A program made the translations under genes and the position numbers. From Rhodovastum sp963804495 (lineage in GTDB: Bacteria > Pseudomonadota > Alphaproteobacteria > Acetobacterales > Acetobacteraceae): DNA of 64,000 bases. The notes beneath the pieces were generated by a model, which saw only the letters and a list, made by a program, of their open reading frames with translations, ran no database searches and had not been told where the DNA came from. Below, one piece after another: positions 50,189 through 61,356 of the stretch. The stretch covers positions 62,001-126,000 of the forward strand of contig CAWDQN010000003.1 in assembly GCA_963804495.1 (NCBI GenBank), read 5' to 3'. Position 1 is the stretch's first letter, and the number at the start of each line of letters is the position of its first letter.

Positions 50189-51430
50189 ATGGCTCCGCTG
50201 GGACCTTTCGAGCCGTTCCCCCATCTCGCCGTGGCGGTGTCCGGCGGCGCCGACAGCATGGCCCTGGCGGTGCTGGCGCGCGACTGGGCGCGGGCGCGTG
50301 GCGGGCGGGTGACGGCGCTGGTGGCGGACCATGGGCTGCGGCCCGAGTCGGGCGCCGAGGCCGCCGTTACCCTGGCGCGGCTGGGTGAACTGGGAGTGCC
50401 CGCGCAGGGATTGGTGTTGCAGGGGCTGGCGCGCGGGCCAGGGCTGGCGGCGCGGGCCAGGGCGGCGCGGCACGCCGCGATGGCCGAGGCAGCCGCGCGG
50501 CTGGGCGTGCTGCACCTGCTGTTCGGGCACCACGCCGGCGACCAGGCTGAGACGGTGGCGATGCGCATGCTCTCGGGCAGCGGTCCGGCGGGGCTTGCCG
50601 GCATGGCTGCGCTGGCCGAGACCGAAACTGTACGGGTGCTGCGCCCGCTGCTGAGCATTCCGCCCGGCCGGCTGCGCGCGACGTTGCGGGCGGTTTCTGT
50701 GGACTGGGTGGAGGACCCCTCGAACGACGATGCATCGGCGCTGCGGGCGCGGCTGCGACGGGCCCGCGCGGATGCCGCGGGGGAAGGGCTGCTGACCCGC
50801 GCCGCCGGCGAGGCGGCGGCGGCGCGTGGCCGGGCGCGCGCCGCCGCCGAGCGGGCGGTCGCCGGCGAGCTGGCGGCGCGGGTGCGGGTGTATCCGGAAG
50901 CATACGCGGTCCTTGCGTCCGGGGGCGTCTCGGCGGCGGCGCTGGCGTCCCTGCTGCGCACGATCTCCGGCGCGCCGCATGCGCCGGCGGCGCGGCAGGT
51001 GGCGGCGCTGGCGGCCCGCGTCCGCCCGGCCACGCTGGGTGGCGTGCGGGTGCAGCCGGCGGGTCGACTTGGGCCGGGTTGGTTGCTGACGCGCGAGGTG
51101 GCGGCCCTGGCGCCGCCGGTGGAAGCGCGGCCCGGTGCCGTCTGGGACGGACGCTTTCGCCTCGCCGCCAAGGCGGACCCACCGGAGGGCGCGGAGATCG
51201 GGGCGCTCGGTCCGGCCGCGGCGGCGTTGCGCGCCTTGCCGGCCGCCAGGGGATTACCCGCCGCCGTGCTGGGAACACTGCCGGCGGTGTGGCGCGCAGC
51301 AACGCTGTTCGCGGTTCCCCATCTCTGCTATCCTGATTCGGTGACAAGTCGTCGCTGCAGGTTGGATTTTGCGCCGTCCCTGCCGCTCGCCAGGGCGCCT
51401 TTCGCGCCGGTGGCGCAGTGTGCCGGGTGA
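50189..51430 (+). CDS. tilS: tRNA(Ile)-lysidine synthase
   Basis: A 413-residue PP-loop ATPase converting C34 of tRNA-Ile(CAU) to lysidine, so that AUA is read as isoleucine. The PP-loop is VAVSGGADSMALAVLARDW (residues 18-23 SGGADS). Further conserved parts are VADHGLRPESGAEA, FGHHAGDQAETVAMRMLSGSG and LRPLLSIPPGRLRATL with VDWVEDPSND. The start at 50189 is the first ATG before the domain; the open frame continues upstream through the partial repeat, and an alternative GTG at 50099 would translate it. Followed by ftsH, a common tilS-ftsH order. Confidence 0.93.
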   Translation: MAPLGPFEPFPHLAVAVSGGADSMALAVLARDWARARGGRVTALVADHGLRPESGAEAAVTLARLGELGVPAQGLVLQGLARGPGLAARARAARHAAMAEAAARLGVLHLLFGHHAGDQAETVAMRMLSGSGPAGLAGMAALAETETVRVLRPLLSIPPGRLRATLRAVSVDWVEDPSNDDASALRARLRRARADAAGEGLLTRAAGEAAAARGRARAAAERAVAGELAARVRVYPEAYAVLASGGVSAAALASLLRTISGAPHAPAARQVAALAARVRPATLGGVRVQPAGRLGPGWLLTREVAALAPPVEARPGAVWDGRFRLAAKADPPEGAEIGALGPAAAALRALPAARGLPAAVLGTLPAVWRAATLFAVPHLCYPDSVTSRRCRLDFAPSLPLARAPFAPVAQCAG

Positions 51431-51627
51431 AACGCCGGCGGCACAGCAGATGCGAAACGCGGCGAGCGCAAAGGGTGGGGATGTGAAACGCCGTCGGCCA
51501 CCCTATGTTCTGCGAACGTGAATCGGTCCTGGCGACAGGGTGATTCGGACCACCGGGAGCTCCGGGACATGGCCCGCCATACGGCGGGTCGGCAAAGGAC
51601 TGAATGGCCTGCGGGCCAGGGAATCGC

Positions 51628-53546
<1,919 letters not shown>

Positions 53547-53547
<1 letters not shown>

Positions 53548-53655
53548 AGGAAGGCCGGGGGCTCTGCCCCCGGACCCTGGCGAGGGCCGCAAGTAGCGGG
53601 GTCCAGGGGGCCACCGTCCCCTGGCGGGTCCAGGGCAGAGCCCTGGCCTTCTTTG
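53547..53655. repeat. Two-hairpin repeat, inverted arms, between ftsH and folP
   Basis: A left arm (AAGGAAGGCCGGGGGCTCTG onward, about 53547-53579, with a GGGGGC/GCCCCC stem) and an inverted right arm (53599-53655, GTCCAGGGGGCC...CCTGGCGGGTCCAGGGCAGA, ending CCTGGCCTTCTTTG). It abuts the ftsH stop and lies 11 bases before the folP start. Confidence 0.87.
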
Positions 53656-53666
53656 TCGGCTAAGCC

Positions 53667-54665
53667 TTGGACCTGATCGAACCGCTAGGCTGGCTGCACG
53701 GCGCAGCAGCGCGCGACTCCCTCGCCGCCGGGCTTGCCCGGCCACTGGCCGGCGGCCCCGTGGCTTTCGCACTCGCGCGACTGCTGCCGGGCAATTCGGT
53801 GGTTCCGGTCGCCGCTGTGCCGCCGCGCTGGCAGCCGCTGCTGGACCGGATTTCCGCGCCGCGCGCATGGGCCGGGCTCGCCGCAAGTCCCGCCATCATG
53901 GCGGTGCTGAACGTCACCCCCGACAGTTTCAGCGATGGCGGCCGGCATCGCGACCCCATCGAGGCGGGACTGGCGATGGCGGCGGCGGGCGCGGATGTGG
54001 TTGATGTGGGTGGCGAGAGCACCCGCCCGGGCGCGCGGGCGGTGCCGCCGGATGAGGAGTGCCGGCGCGTGTTGCCGGTGGTGCGGTCGCTGGCGGCGCA
54101 AGGGGTGGCGGTATCGGTCGACACCCGCAACGCCGCCACCATGGCCGGTGCGCTCGATGCCGGCGCACGGATCGTCAACGATGTGTCGGCCCTGGCGCAC
54201 GACCCCGCTGCCGCCGCGCTGGTGGCGGGGCGCGCCTGCCCGGTGGTGCTGATGCATATGCGCGGCCAGCCTGACACCATGGCTGGGCTGGCCCAGTACC
54301 AGGATGTCGCTGCCGAGGTGGCGGCGGAACTGGCCGACCGTGTTGCCGCCGCCGAGGCGGCCGGGATCGCGCGGGGGGCGATCGCGCTCGATCCGGGGAT
54401 CGGCTTTGCCAAAACTGAGGCGGACAACCTGGACATGCTGGCCCGGCTCGGCGTGCTGCTGGGGCTGGGGTTTCCGCTCGTTGTCGGCGTTTCCCGCAAG
54501 CGCTTCATCGGCCGGATCGGCGGTGCGGCCGAACCGGGGCAGCGCTTCCCGGGGTCGCTGGCGGCGGGGCTGGCAGCGGGTCTGGCCGGGGCCGCGGTGC
54601 TGCGGGTGCACGATGTCGCCGAGACAGCGCAGGCGCTGCGGGTGTGGCGTGCCATCCTGGGGTAG
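53667..54665 (+). CDS. folP: Dihydropteroate synthase
   Basis: A 332-residue TIM-barrel enzyme joining dihydropterin pyrophosphate and p-aminobenzoate in folate synthesis; the sulfonamide target. Motifs: IMAVLNVTPDSFSDGGRH, DVGGESTRPGA, VSVDTRNAATM and the C-terminal VVGVSRKRFIGR. It has an extra N-terminal ~75 residues (IEPLGWLHGAAARDSLAAGL), seen in several Acetobacteraceae/Rhodospirillales forms. The start is TTG at 53667. Upstream of glmM, the usual folP-glmM order. Confidence 0.95.
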   Translation: MDLIEPLGWLHGAAARDSLAAGLARPLAGGPVAFALARLLPGNSVVPVAAVPPRWQPLLDRISAPRAWAGLAASPAIMAVLNVTPDSFSDGGRHRDPIEAGLAMAAAGADVVDVGGESTRPGARAVPPDEECRRVLPVVRSLAAQGVAVSVDTRNAATMAGALDAGARIVNDVSALAHDPAAAALVAGRACPVVLMHMRGQPDTMAGLAQYQDVAAEVAAELADRVAAAEAAGIARGAIALDPGIGFAKTEADNLDMLARLGVLLGLGFPLVVGVSRKRFIGRIGGAAEPGQRFPGSLAAGLAAGLAGAAVLRVHDVAETAQALRVWRAILG

Positions 54666-54728
54666 GATAGAGGGATTACACTCACGTTCGCGATTCGGCG
54701 AACGCAGCGCTCCGGGATTTTCCCCTCC

Positions 54729-56099
54729 ATGTCCAGCACGCGTCGCCTGTTCGGTACCGACGGAATCCGTGGCACGGCCAATACCGATCCGATGACCGCG
54801 GGCCTCGGCCTGCGCCTCGGGCAGGCGGCAGGGCTCTGGTTCACCCGCGGCGCGCACCGCCATCGGGTGGTGATCGGCAAGGACACGCGGTTGTCCGGCT
54901 ACATGATCGAGCCGGCGCTGACCGCCGGTTTCATCGGCGCCGGCATGGACGTGGTGCTGGTGGGACCACTGCCGACGCCCGCCATCGCCCTGCTGACGCG
55001 CAGCCTGCGCGCCGACCTGGGGGTAATGATCTCGGCCAGTCACAACCCCTATGAGGACAACGGCATCAAGCTGTTCGGCCCGGACGGCTACAAGCTGTCG
55101 GACGAGACCGAGGCGGGGATCGAAGCGCTGATGGACAGCGACCTGTCATCGCAGCTGGCGGGCCCGGCCAAACTCGGCCGCGCGTCGCGGCTGGAGGACG
55201 CGGCCGGGCGCTATATCGAATTGGCCAAGGCCAGTTTCCCGCGCGGCCTGCGGCTGGACGGGCTGAAGATCTTGGTGGATTGTGCCCATGGCGCCGCCTA
55301 CCGGGTGGCGCCCACGGTGCTGTGGGAGCTGGGCGCCGAGGTGGTCCCGGTCGGCGTGTCGCCCGACGGGTTCAACATCAATCGTGACTGCGGCTCCACG
55401 GTGCCGGATTTCATGTGCGGCGAGGTGAAGCGTCATGGCGCCCAGCTCGGGCTGGCGCTGGACGGCGATGCCGACCGCCTGATTTTGTCGGATGAACAGG
55501 GCCGCATCATCGACGGCGACCAGATTCTGGCGCTGATCGCATCCTCCTGGGGCCAGGCCGGACGGCTCGTCGGCGGCGGCATCGCCGCCACCGTGATGTC
55601 CAACCTGGGCCTGGAGCGGTTCCTGGCCGGGCAGGGCATCATTCTGCACCGTACCCAGGTCGGCGACCGCTACGTTATGGAATCCATGCGCGAACGCGGC
55701 CTGAACCTCGGCGGCGAACAGTCCGGCCACGTGATCCTGTCCGACTACGCCACCACCGGCGACGGGCTGCTGGCGGCGCTGCAACTTTTGGCGGTGCTGG
55801 TGCAGGACGGGCGGCCGGCCAGCGAGGTGATGCGGCTGTTCGACCCGCTGCCGCAGGTGCTGAAGAATGTCCGCTATTCTGGCGCCTCGCCGCTCAACAC
55901 GCCCCGGGCACAGCGGGCCATCGCGGCGGGCGAGGCGACGCTCTCTGCCACCGGCCGTCTGCTGATCCGGCGCAGCGGCACCGAGCCGTTGGTGCGCGTC
56001 ATGGCGGAAGGCGAGGACAAGACCCTGGTGCTGCGCGTGGTCGATGAGATCTGCGCCGAGATCGCCGCCGCCGCCGAATTGGCCACCGCGGCCGCCTGA
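54729..56099 (+). CDS. glmM: Phosphoglucosamine mutase
   Basis: A 456-residue enzyme converting glucosamine-6-phosphate to glucosamine-1-phosphate for UDP-GlcNAc and thus peptidoglycan and LPS. The opening RRLFGTDGIRGTANTDP is diagnostic. The phosphoserine is Ser104 in MISASHNPYEDNGIK. Metal loop DGDADRLILSD, GGEQSGHVIL and the phosphate-binding RRSGTEPLVRVMAEG complete it. A gap of 63 bases follows folP; thiD starts seven bases after its stop. Confidence 0.97.
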   Translation: MSSTRRLFGTDGIRGTANTDPMTAGLGLRLGQAAGLWFTRGAHRHRVVIGKDTRLSGYMIEPALTAGFIGAGMDVVLVGPLPTPAIALLTRSLRADLGVMISASHNPYEDNGIKLFGPDGYKLSDETEAGIEALMDSDLSSQLAGPAKLGRASRLEDAAGRYIELAKASFPRGLRLDGLKILVDCAHGAAYRVAPTVLWELGAEVVPVGVSPDGFNINRDCGSTVPDFMCGEVKRHGAQLGLALDGDADRLILSDEQGRIIDGDQILALIASSWGQAGRLVGGGIAATVMSNLGLERFLAGQGIILHRTQVGDRYVMESMRERGLNLGGEQSGHVILSDYATTGDGLLAALQLLAVLVQDGRPASEVMRLFDPLPQVLKNVRYSGASPLNTPRAQRAIAAGEATLSATGRLLIRRSGTEPLVRVMAEGEDKTLVLRVVDEICAEIAAAAELATAAA

Positions 56100-56105
56100 G
56101 CGCGC

Positions 56106-56921
56106 GTGCACGGACGTGTGCTGGTGGTCGCCGGGTCGGATTCCGGCGGCGGGGCAGGCATCCAGGCCGACATCAAGACGATCACGGCGCTCGGCGCCTA
56201 TGCCATGACCGCGGTCACCGCGATCACCGTGCAGGACACGCGCGGCGTGCATTTCGTGCATGCGGTGCCGGCGGCGACGGTGGCCGCGCAAATGTCCTGC
56301 GTGCTCGATGACATCGGCGCCGACGCGATCAAAACCGGCATGCTGGGGAGCGGCGCGGTGGTCGAGGCGGTCTGCGCCGTGCTGGAAGCGAAGGCGCGCG
56401 GTGTGCACCTGGTGGTCGATCCGGTGATGCTGGCCAAGGGTGGCGCCGAGCTGCTGGCGGCGACAGCGGTGGAACAGCTCAGGCAACGCCTGTTGCCCTT
56501 GGCCATGCTGATCACGCCCAATGTGCCGGAGGCGGAAGCGCTGAGCGGCATGGCGATCACCGATGCGGCCTCGATGCGTCACGCCGCGGCGGCGTTGCGG
56601 GCGCTGGGCGTGCCGGCGGTGCTGGTGAAGGGCGGGCATCTGGAGGGGGCGGAGGTGGTCGATGTGCTGGCGACCGGATCGGGGGTGACCGAGTTCCGCG
56701 CCGCGCGCCTTGCCACAAGGCATACCCATGGCACCGGCTGCACACTGGCCAGCGCCATCGCGGCAGGGCTGGCGCAAGGGATGGACCTGCCCGCATCGGT
56801 CCGACGTGCGCATGCCTATGTGCAGGCGGCGATCGCGTCGGCGCCGGGATTGGGCGGCGGACACGGGCCGCTGAACCATGCGGTGACGCTCGATCCTGCC
56901 CTTCTGGCGGCATTGCGATGA
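56106..56921 (+). CDS. thiD: Hydroxymethylpyrimidine/phosphomethylpyrimidine kinase
   Basis: A 271-residue ribokinase-like kinase in thiamine synthesis. Family motifs: VAGSDSGGGAGIQADIKTITALGAYAM, TAITVQDTRGVHFVH, VVDPVMLAKGGAELL, ITPNVPEAEALSG and the anion-hole/catalytic HGTGCTLASAIAAGLA. The start is GTG at 56106. The stop overlaps the ATG (ATGA) of the thioesterase gene. Confidence 0.95.
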   Translation: MHGRVLVVAGSDSGGGAGIQADIKTITALGAYAMTAVTAITVQDTRGVHFVHAVPAATVAAQMSCVLDDIGADAIKTGMLGSGAVVEAVCAVLEAKARGVHLVVDPVMLAKGGAELLAATAVEQLRQRLLPLAMLITPNVPEAEALSGMAITDAASMRHAAAALRALGVPAVLVKGGHLEGAEVVDVLATGSGVTEFRAARLATRHTHGTGCTLASAIAAGLAQGMDLPASVRRAHAYVQAAIASAPGLGGGHGPLNHAVTLDPALLAALR

Positions 56922-57368
56922 CCAAACCACGTAACCCGGCATTTGCCGAGGAACGTCGCCGCCAGCTTCGCCAGCCAGGGCGCGCTGCGCACGATCGGGG
57001 CGCTGCTGGAGTCCGTGGAGCCAGGGCGCTGCATCCTGCGAGTTCCGTATTCCGAAGCGGTGACGCAGCATCACGGGTTCTTCCATGGCGGCGTCATCGG
57101 CATGGCGGCCGACGTGGCCGGCGGCTACGCGGCGATGACGCTGTGCGAAGCGGGCTGGCAGGTGCTGACGGTGGAATACAAGATCAACTTCATCGCCCCG
57201 GCCTCCGGCAGCGCCATCGTTGCCACCGGACACGTGGTGCGGGCGGGCCGCCAGCTCATCGTCGCCCGTATGGAGGTGGCGGCGCTGGATGCGGCGGGGC
57301 GGGCGCGGGTTTGCGCGGTGGGGCAGCAGACGATCATGGCGCTGTCGGCTGAGCGGTTTGGCGGGTGA
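56918..57368 (+). CDS. PaaI-type hotdog thioesterase with an apparent frameshift near the N-terminus
   Basis: The body (from 56955) is an intact hotdog domain: GALRTIGALLESVEPGRCIL, HHGFFHGGVIGMAADVAGGY, VEYKINFIAPASGSAIVATG and RAGRQLIVARMEV. These proteins hydrolyse acyl- or phenylacetyl-CoA-like thioesters. An ATG at 56918, overlapping the thiD stop, encodes a fitting N-terminus TKPRNPAFAE in the preceding frame. Removing one G near 56951 joins them as NPAFAENVAASFASQGALR. Otherwise translation must start at TTG 56943, giving a 141-residue form with a shortened N-terminal helix. Confidence 0.82.
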
Positions 57369-57369
57369 A

Positions 57370-57430
57370 GGAGGAAGGCCAGGGCTCTGCCCTGGACCCG
57401 CCAGGGGTCAGCGGACCCCTGGACCCCGTT
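57370..57430. repeat. Two-hairpin intergenic repeat, single arm
   Basis: The arm (GGAGGAAGGCCAGGGCTCTG then CCCTGGACCCGCCAGGGGTC, second stem CCAGGGGTC-AGC-GGACCCCTGG) follows the thioesterase stop by two bases, before the TPR-glycosyltransferase gene at 57502. Confidence 0.85.
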
Positions 57431-57501
57431 ACTTCAGGGCTCATCTTTCACCGGGCTTTCATTCCTGTCTTCCATCCTGAAACCGGCGTGGGGATGATGG
57501 G

Positions 57502-58851
57502 ATGGCAGCCGGGACATTGCTGGCGGATGGATGTGCCGCGTATGCGGACGGGAGGATGGCGGCGGCGGAAGCGGCCTTTCGCACCCTGGCCAGAAGCGCG
57601 CCGGACGATGCCGAGGCGCTGAACAATCTGGCCGCGGTGTTCAACGCCACCCAGCGCCATGCCGAGGCCGAAGCGGCCTGCCGCGCGGTACTGGCACGCC
57701 AGCCTGCGTTCTGGGCCGCCTGGGGCAATCTGGGCACGGCGCTGCACAGCCAGCAGCGCTATGGCGAGGCAATGCACGCCTATGTCGCGGCGGTGCGGCT
57801 CAACCCCGGCCATGTCAACGCCTGGACCAACCTGGGCGTGGCGCTGGCGGAGCAGGGGATGCTGGAGCAGGCACTGGCGGTGCATGCGGCGGCGGTGGAA
57901 CGGGCGCCGCACGACCCCGCGATTCGCGCCAATCACGCGCTCGCCTTGCTGGCCGCCGGCGATCTGGCGCGCGGGTTCGCCGAGAACGAATGGCGCTGGC
58001 AGGTGCCGGGCATGCTGCCACATGGGATGGAAGGGCCGTGCTGGCAGGGCGAGGGTCCGGCCGGGCGGACGATCCTGGTGCACGACGAGGGCGGGTTCGG
58101 CGACACGCTGCAATTCGTGCGCTACGTGCCCTTGCTGGCCGCCCGCGGGGCACGGGTGGTGCTGCGGGTGCAGCCGCCGCTGGTGTCGCTGCTGCGCCGC
58201 ATGCCCGGACCGGTCGCGGTGCTCGGGCGGGACGAGGCGGTGCCGGAGTACGATCTGCACTGCCCGATGCTCAGCCTGCCGCGCTGCTTCGGAACCACGC
58301 TGCAGAGCGTGCCGGCGCAGCTTCCGTATCTGCAGGCCGATGCGGCGAAGGCGGCGTCCTGGCGGGCGCGGCTGGACGGGCAGGGGCTGCGGGTCGGCCT
58401 GGTCTGGGCCGGGGCGTCCCGGCCCGGCATGCCGGTGGCGCATGCGATGGACGCACGGCGATCGCTGCCGGCCGAGGCGCTGATGCCGCTGGCCGGCATT
58501 GCCGGGGTTCGGTTCGTGTCGCTGCAAAAGGACCGGACGCCGCCGCCCTGGCTCCCCATGGCGGACCCGATGCCGGCGTGCGCGGATTTCGACGACACCG
58601 CGGCGGTGGTGGCGGGGCTTGATCTGGTGATCGCGGTGGACACCTCGGTTGCGCATCTGGCCGGCGCGCTGGGGCGGAAGGTGTGGCTGCTGTCGCGCTA
58701 CGACATGTGCTGGCGCTGGCTGCACGGGCGCCGCGACAGCCCATGGTACCCGGGACTGCTTCTGTACCGTCAGCCGGCGCCGGGAGAATGGTGGCCGGTG
58801 CTGCGCGAGGTGGCCGAGGATTTGCGGGCGTTGGCGGCCGGAGGCGGGTAG
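57502..58851 (+). CDS. TPR protein with C-terminal glycosyltransferase-9-like domain
   Basis: A 449-residue protein. The first ~150 residues are about four TPR units (DAEALNNLAAVFNATQRHAE, PAFWAAWGNLGTALHSQQRY, GHVNAWTNLGVALAEQGMLE). The C-terminal ~270 residues resemble a heptosyltransferase/GT9-like fold: ILVHDEGGFGDTLQFVRYVPLL near the middle, LRVGLVWAGASRP, SLQKDRTPPPW, and DLVIAVDTSVAHLAGALGRKVWLL (the GT-B nucleotide-sugar site), then WRWLHGRRDSPWYPGLLLYRQ. Such TPR-GT proteins are often encoded in alphaproteobacteria; substrates are unknown. Confidence 0.85.
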   Translation: MAAGTLLADGCAAYADGRMAAAEAAFRTLARSAPDDAEALNNLAAVFNATQRHAEAEAACRAVLARQPAFWAAWGNLGTALHSQQRYGEAMHAYVAAVRLNPGHVNAWTNLGVALAEQGMLEQALAVHAAAVERAPHDPAIRANHALALLAAGDLARGFAENEWRWQVPGMLPHGMEGPCWQGEGPAGRTILVHDEGGFGDTLQFVRYVPLLAARGARVVLRVQPPLVSLLRRMPGPVAVLGRDEAVPEYDLHCPMLSLPRCFGTTLQSVPAQLPYLQADAAKAASWRARLDGQGLRVGLVWAGASRPGMPVAHAMDARRSLPAEALMPLAGIAGVRFVSLQKDRTPPPWLPMADPMPACADFDDTAAVVAGLDLVIAVDTSVAHLAGALGRKVWLLSRYDMCWRWLHGRRDSPWYPGLLLYRQPAPGEWWPVLREVAEDLRALAAGGG

Positions 58852-58860
58852 GGGCGGCGG

Positions 58861-61148
58861 TCAGAATTTCGGCGTCAGGTTGGTCATGGCGGCGAGCAGT
58901 ATAAACCCTAACACCCAACCAAACAATGCAATAAAAGAGAAAACTGCGACCTGCCACTCCTTCATATTGCGCATTTCATCGCTTTTGCTCGGTAGCGGGT
59001 TATCGAAAAAATCCTTGAACTCCTTGTTGAGTTCGACGATCGGCAGAAGCCGTTGCAGACTAGCGCCAATTCGCCACGCTATGCCGTGACGGCGGTCCTT
59101 CGGTACGAACCACAGTATCGAGAGTGCCAAGCATTGTCAGACCGCCGACCCAGTAGAGAACTTGGAACGAATAGAGGCCGATGCCGTAGACGGCAACATA
59201 GCGGAGGGCGGTCAGCCAGATCCAAAGCCAACCGGGCCAGATCCCAGGTTTGCGAACCTCCTGGCGTTCTCGTTCCCACCGATCGAATTGAACGTTCTCG
59301 GCCGAGTCTCGATGGCCAGATGCCACCAGCACGCTCGCCAACTGCGTGTAGGGTTGGGTGCTGAAAGTGCGGTCGCGATCCAGCCAGTCCCGCCATTGTT
59401 CCGGTGAGCGCTTGCGCATGTCTGCGGTTCCGTTGCCACCGAGACCACCGAGACGGTCATATTTGAACCCCTCCAGATCGAGTTCCGGCGGCCATGAGTT
59501 TGCGTTGTCCTGCAGAGCACCAACGTGAGTGTTTCGCAGAACCATGGCTGGAATTTGTTGGTTTGCCCCCGCGCGACAGCTTGCAGTCCGCCAACTCGGA
59601 TCGCCGAGGGGCCAGGTTATGCCCGAAAGCGTCTTTCCGTTGCTGGGTTGGGCGGGGAGTAATCCAGCACACTGCCATTGTAGCTGCGAATGATCATCCC
59701 CCACCAAAAGGTCGTCTTCCACAATTGCGCCGGTGAGGACGATGCGGGTTGCGACGGCGCCACCGAGGTCGAGTGCGCCCGCGATATGGGTGAATTCAAG
59801 CATCACTGGTTGAGAAAAGCGTGCGTTGCGCGCTGACATGAATTTGCCGATCGTAGCGCTCTCAGCATGGACGGTTCCTTCGAAAGTTTGACTCGGACAT
59901 CTCCAGGGATCCACCGATTTTCGCGGCGCGGAGAATCACCTTCCCTTTGAAGGTTGCATTATTCCGTAGCCACAAACTTCCTTCGACCAAAAGTCCATCC
60001 GCACTGAGATCCCCCTCGAAGGTGGACCTTTCCGTCTCGGCCGGACCGGCCACCTTAGCGCCGTTAAGAATCACGCTTCCCCTGAAAGTGGAGTTGTCCA
60101 TATAGACGCCTGCACCAATTTTGGCGGCTATCAGAATGACGTCCCTCTTGAAAGTGGCGCCGCTACTCAGGAACAGACCGCTTCCAGCCGAGAGATTATC
60201 CGCGTTGACGTTCCCCTCGAAGGAGGAGCCACTGAAATCTACCTGCCCGCCGACTTTCGCGCCGACAAGCATCAGGTTCTCCTTGAACCTGGCACCGTTA
60301 CGCAGAAGCAAATTTCGTCCGACCCATAGTCCATCAGCGTCAACGGTCGCTGCGAAAGTGGAACCGATCATATCCATTTGCCCACTGACCTTGGCGCCAC
60401 GCAGGATAACATTTCCATCAAAAGTTGCGCCGTCGCGTAAGACCAAGTCTCCTTCGAGTGATAAATTTGCTGCGATGAAATTCCCGTCGATGGCCGAACT
60501 TTCCATTTCGACCTGCCCACCGACCTTGGCGGCGTTCAGATCCATGTTGCCCTTAACGGTGGCGCGGTCGCCCAAATAGAGGCCGCTGTCCGTGCGTAAT
60601 CTCTCTGCAGCAAAATCTCCGCGCAGCAGTGTTCTGCGGAGAGACAAAGCGCCAGCAAGGTGTGCGCCATTTAGACCCAGATTTCCCTCGATCCTGCTTG
60701 AATCAATCCAAAGCTCTGGGCGGATATCGGCGTTGACGAGATCCAGATCCCCTTCGATCCGGGCGCCTTGAATCCGCAGCCCATGGCGGCCGATGCGGTC
60801 GCGCAGGCGTGGCACGGTCAGCACGTCGGCAACGAAACCCGCCGCGATTTTCCGGCACGGATCGTCCCACCCGGCATCGGCGTTCGAGTCCAGACGGGTC
60901 TTGCCGCTCGGATCGCAGCGCAGGTTCAGGTCGGCGATCTCATCGCGTTTGATACGTGCCCAGGCCCATCCCTCAGGGGTCTTGTCGTTGTCATAGCGCG
61001 CCTGCCCGGCGGTCGGGCGGTCCAGACCCAGCAGCGAGGTCCAGCCCGGTGCCTCGGCGGGTTTTTCGTCGCCCGAGGGTGCCTGCGCGAGCGCCGGTCG
61101 GGCGCCGCCAAGCAGCATCATCGCGAACAGAACGAGCAGCCACCGCAT
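58861..61148 (-). pseudogene. Secreted/membrane repeat protein (beta-helix-like), broken by two apparent frameshifts
   Basis: The N-terminal part (61148-59862) has a signal peptide (RWLLVLFAMMLLGGARPALA) and many ~20-residue repeats such as GAKVGGQVDFSGSSFEGNVN and GATFKRDVILIAAKIGAGVY. These read like right-handed beta-helix or bactofilin-type surface repeats. A surplus T near 59891 (AACTTTCGAAGG) shifts the frame; the joined product would read SESNFEGTVHAESATIG. The second part carries a conserved region (QPYTQLASVLVASGHRDSAE) and hydrophobic helices. A surplus G near 59130 gives a second shift to ALSILWFVPKDRRHG and a C-terminal RLLPIVELNKEFKDFF with a last helix. GC content is lower than neighbours, so it may be acquired. 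Confidence 0.75.
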
Positions 61149-61356
61149 CCGAATTCCCCACGATCCGTGTCGGGGGGCCAGCCCCCCTGTTAGGTCCCAT
61201 CATGGCGGCGAAGGCCACGGCCACGCAACGTCTTGCATCCTCCTTGCGGCGCGCGGCGCCGGCCGTGATAGCCTGCGGCATGATCAATCAGAACCGCCAA
61301 CCAACTCGCCCGCGCGAGGCGCTCGCCGCTGCCGGCCCGGCGCCGGCGGCGCGCTG

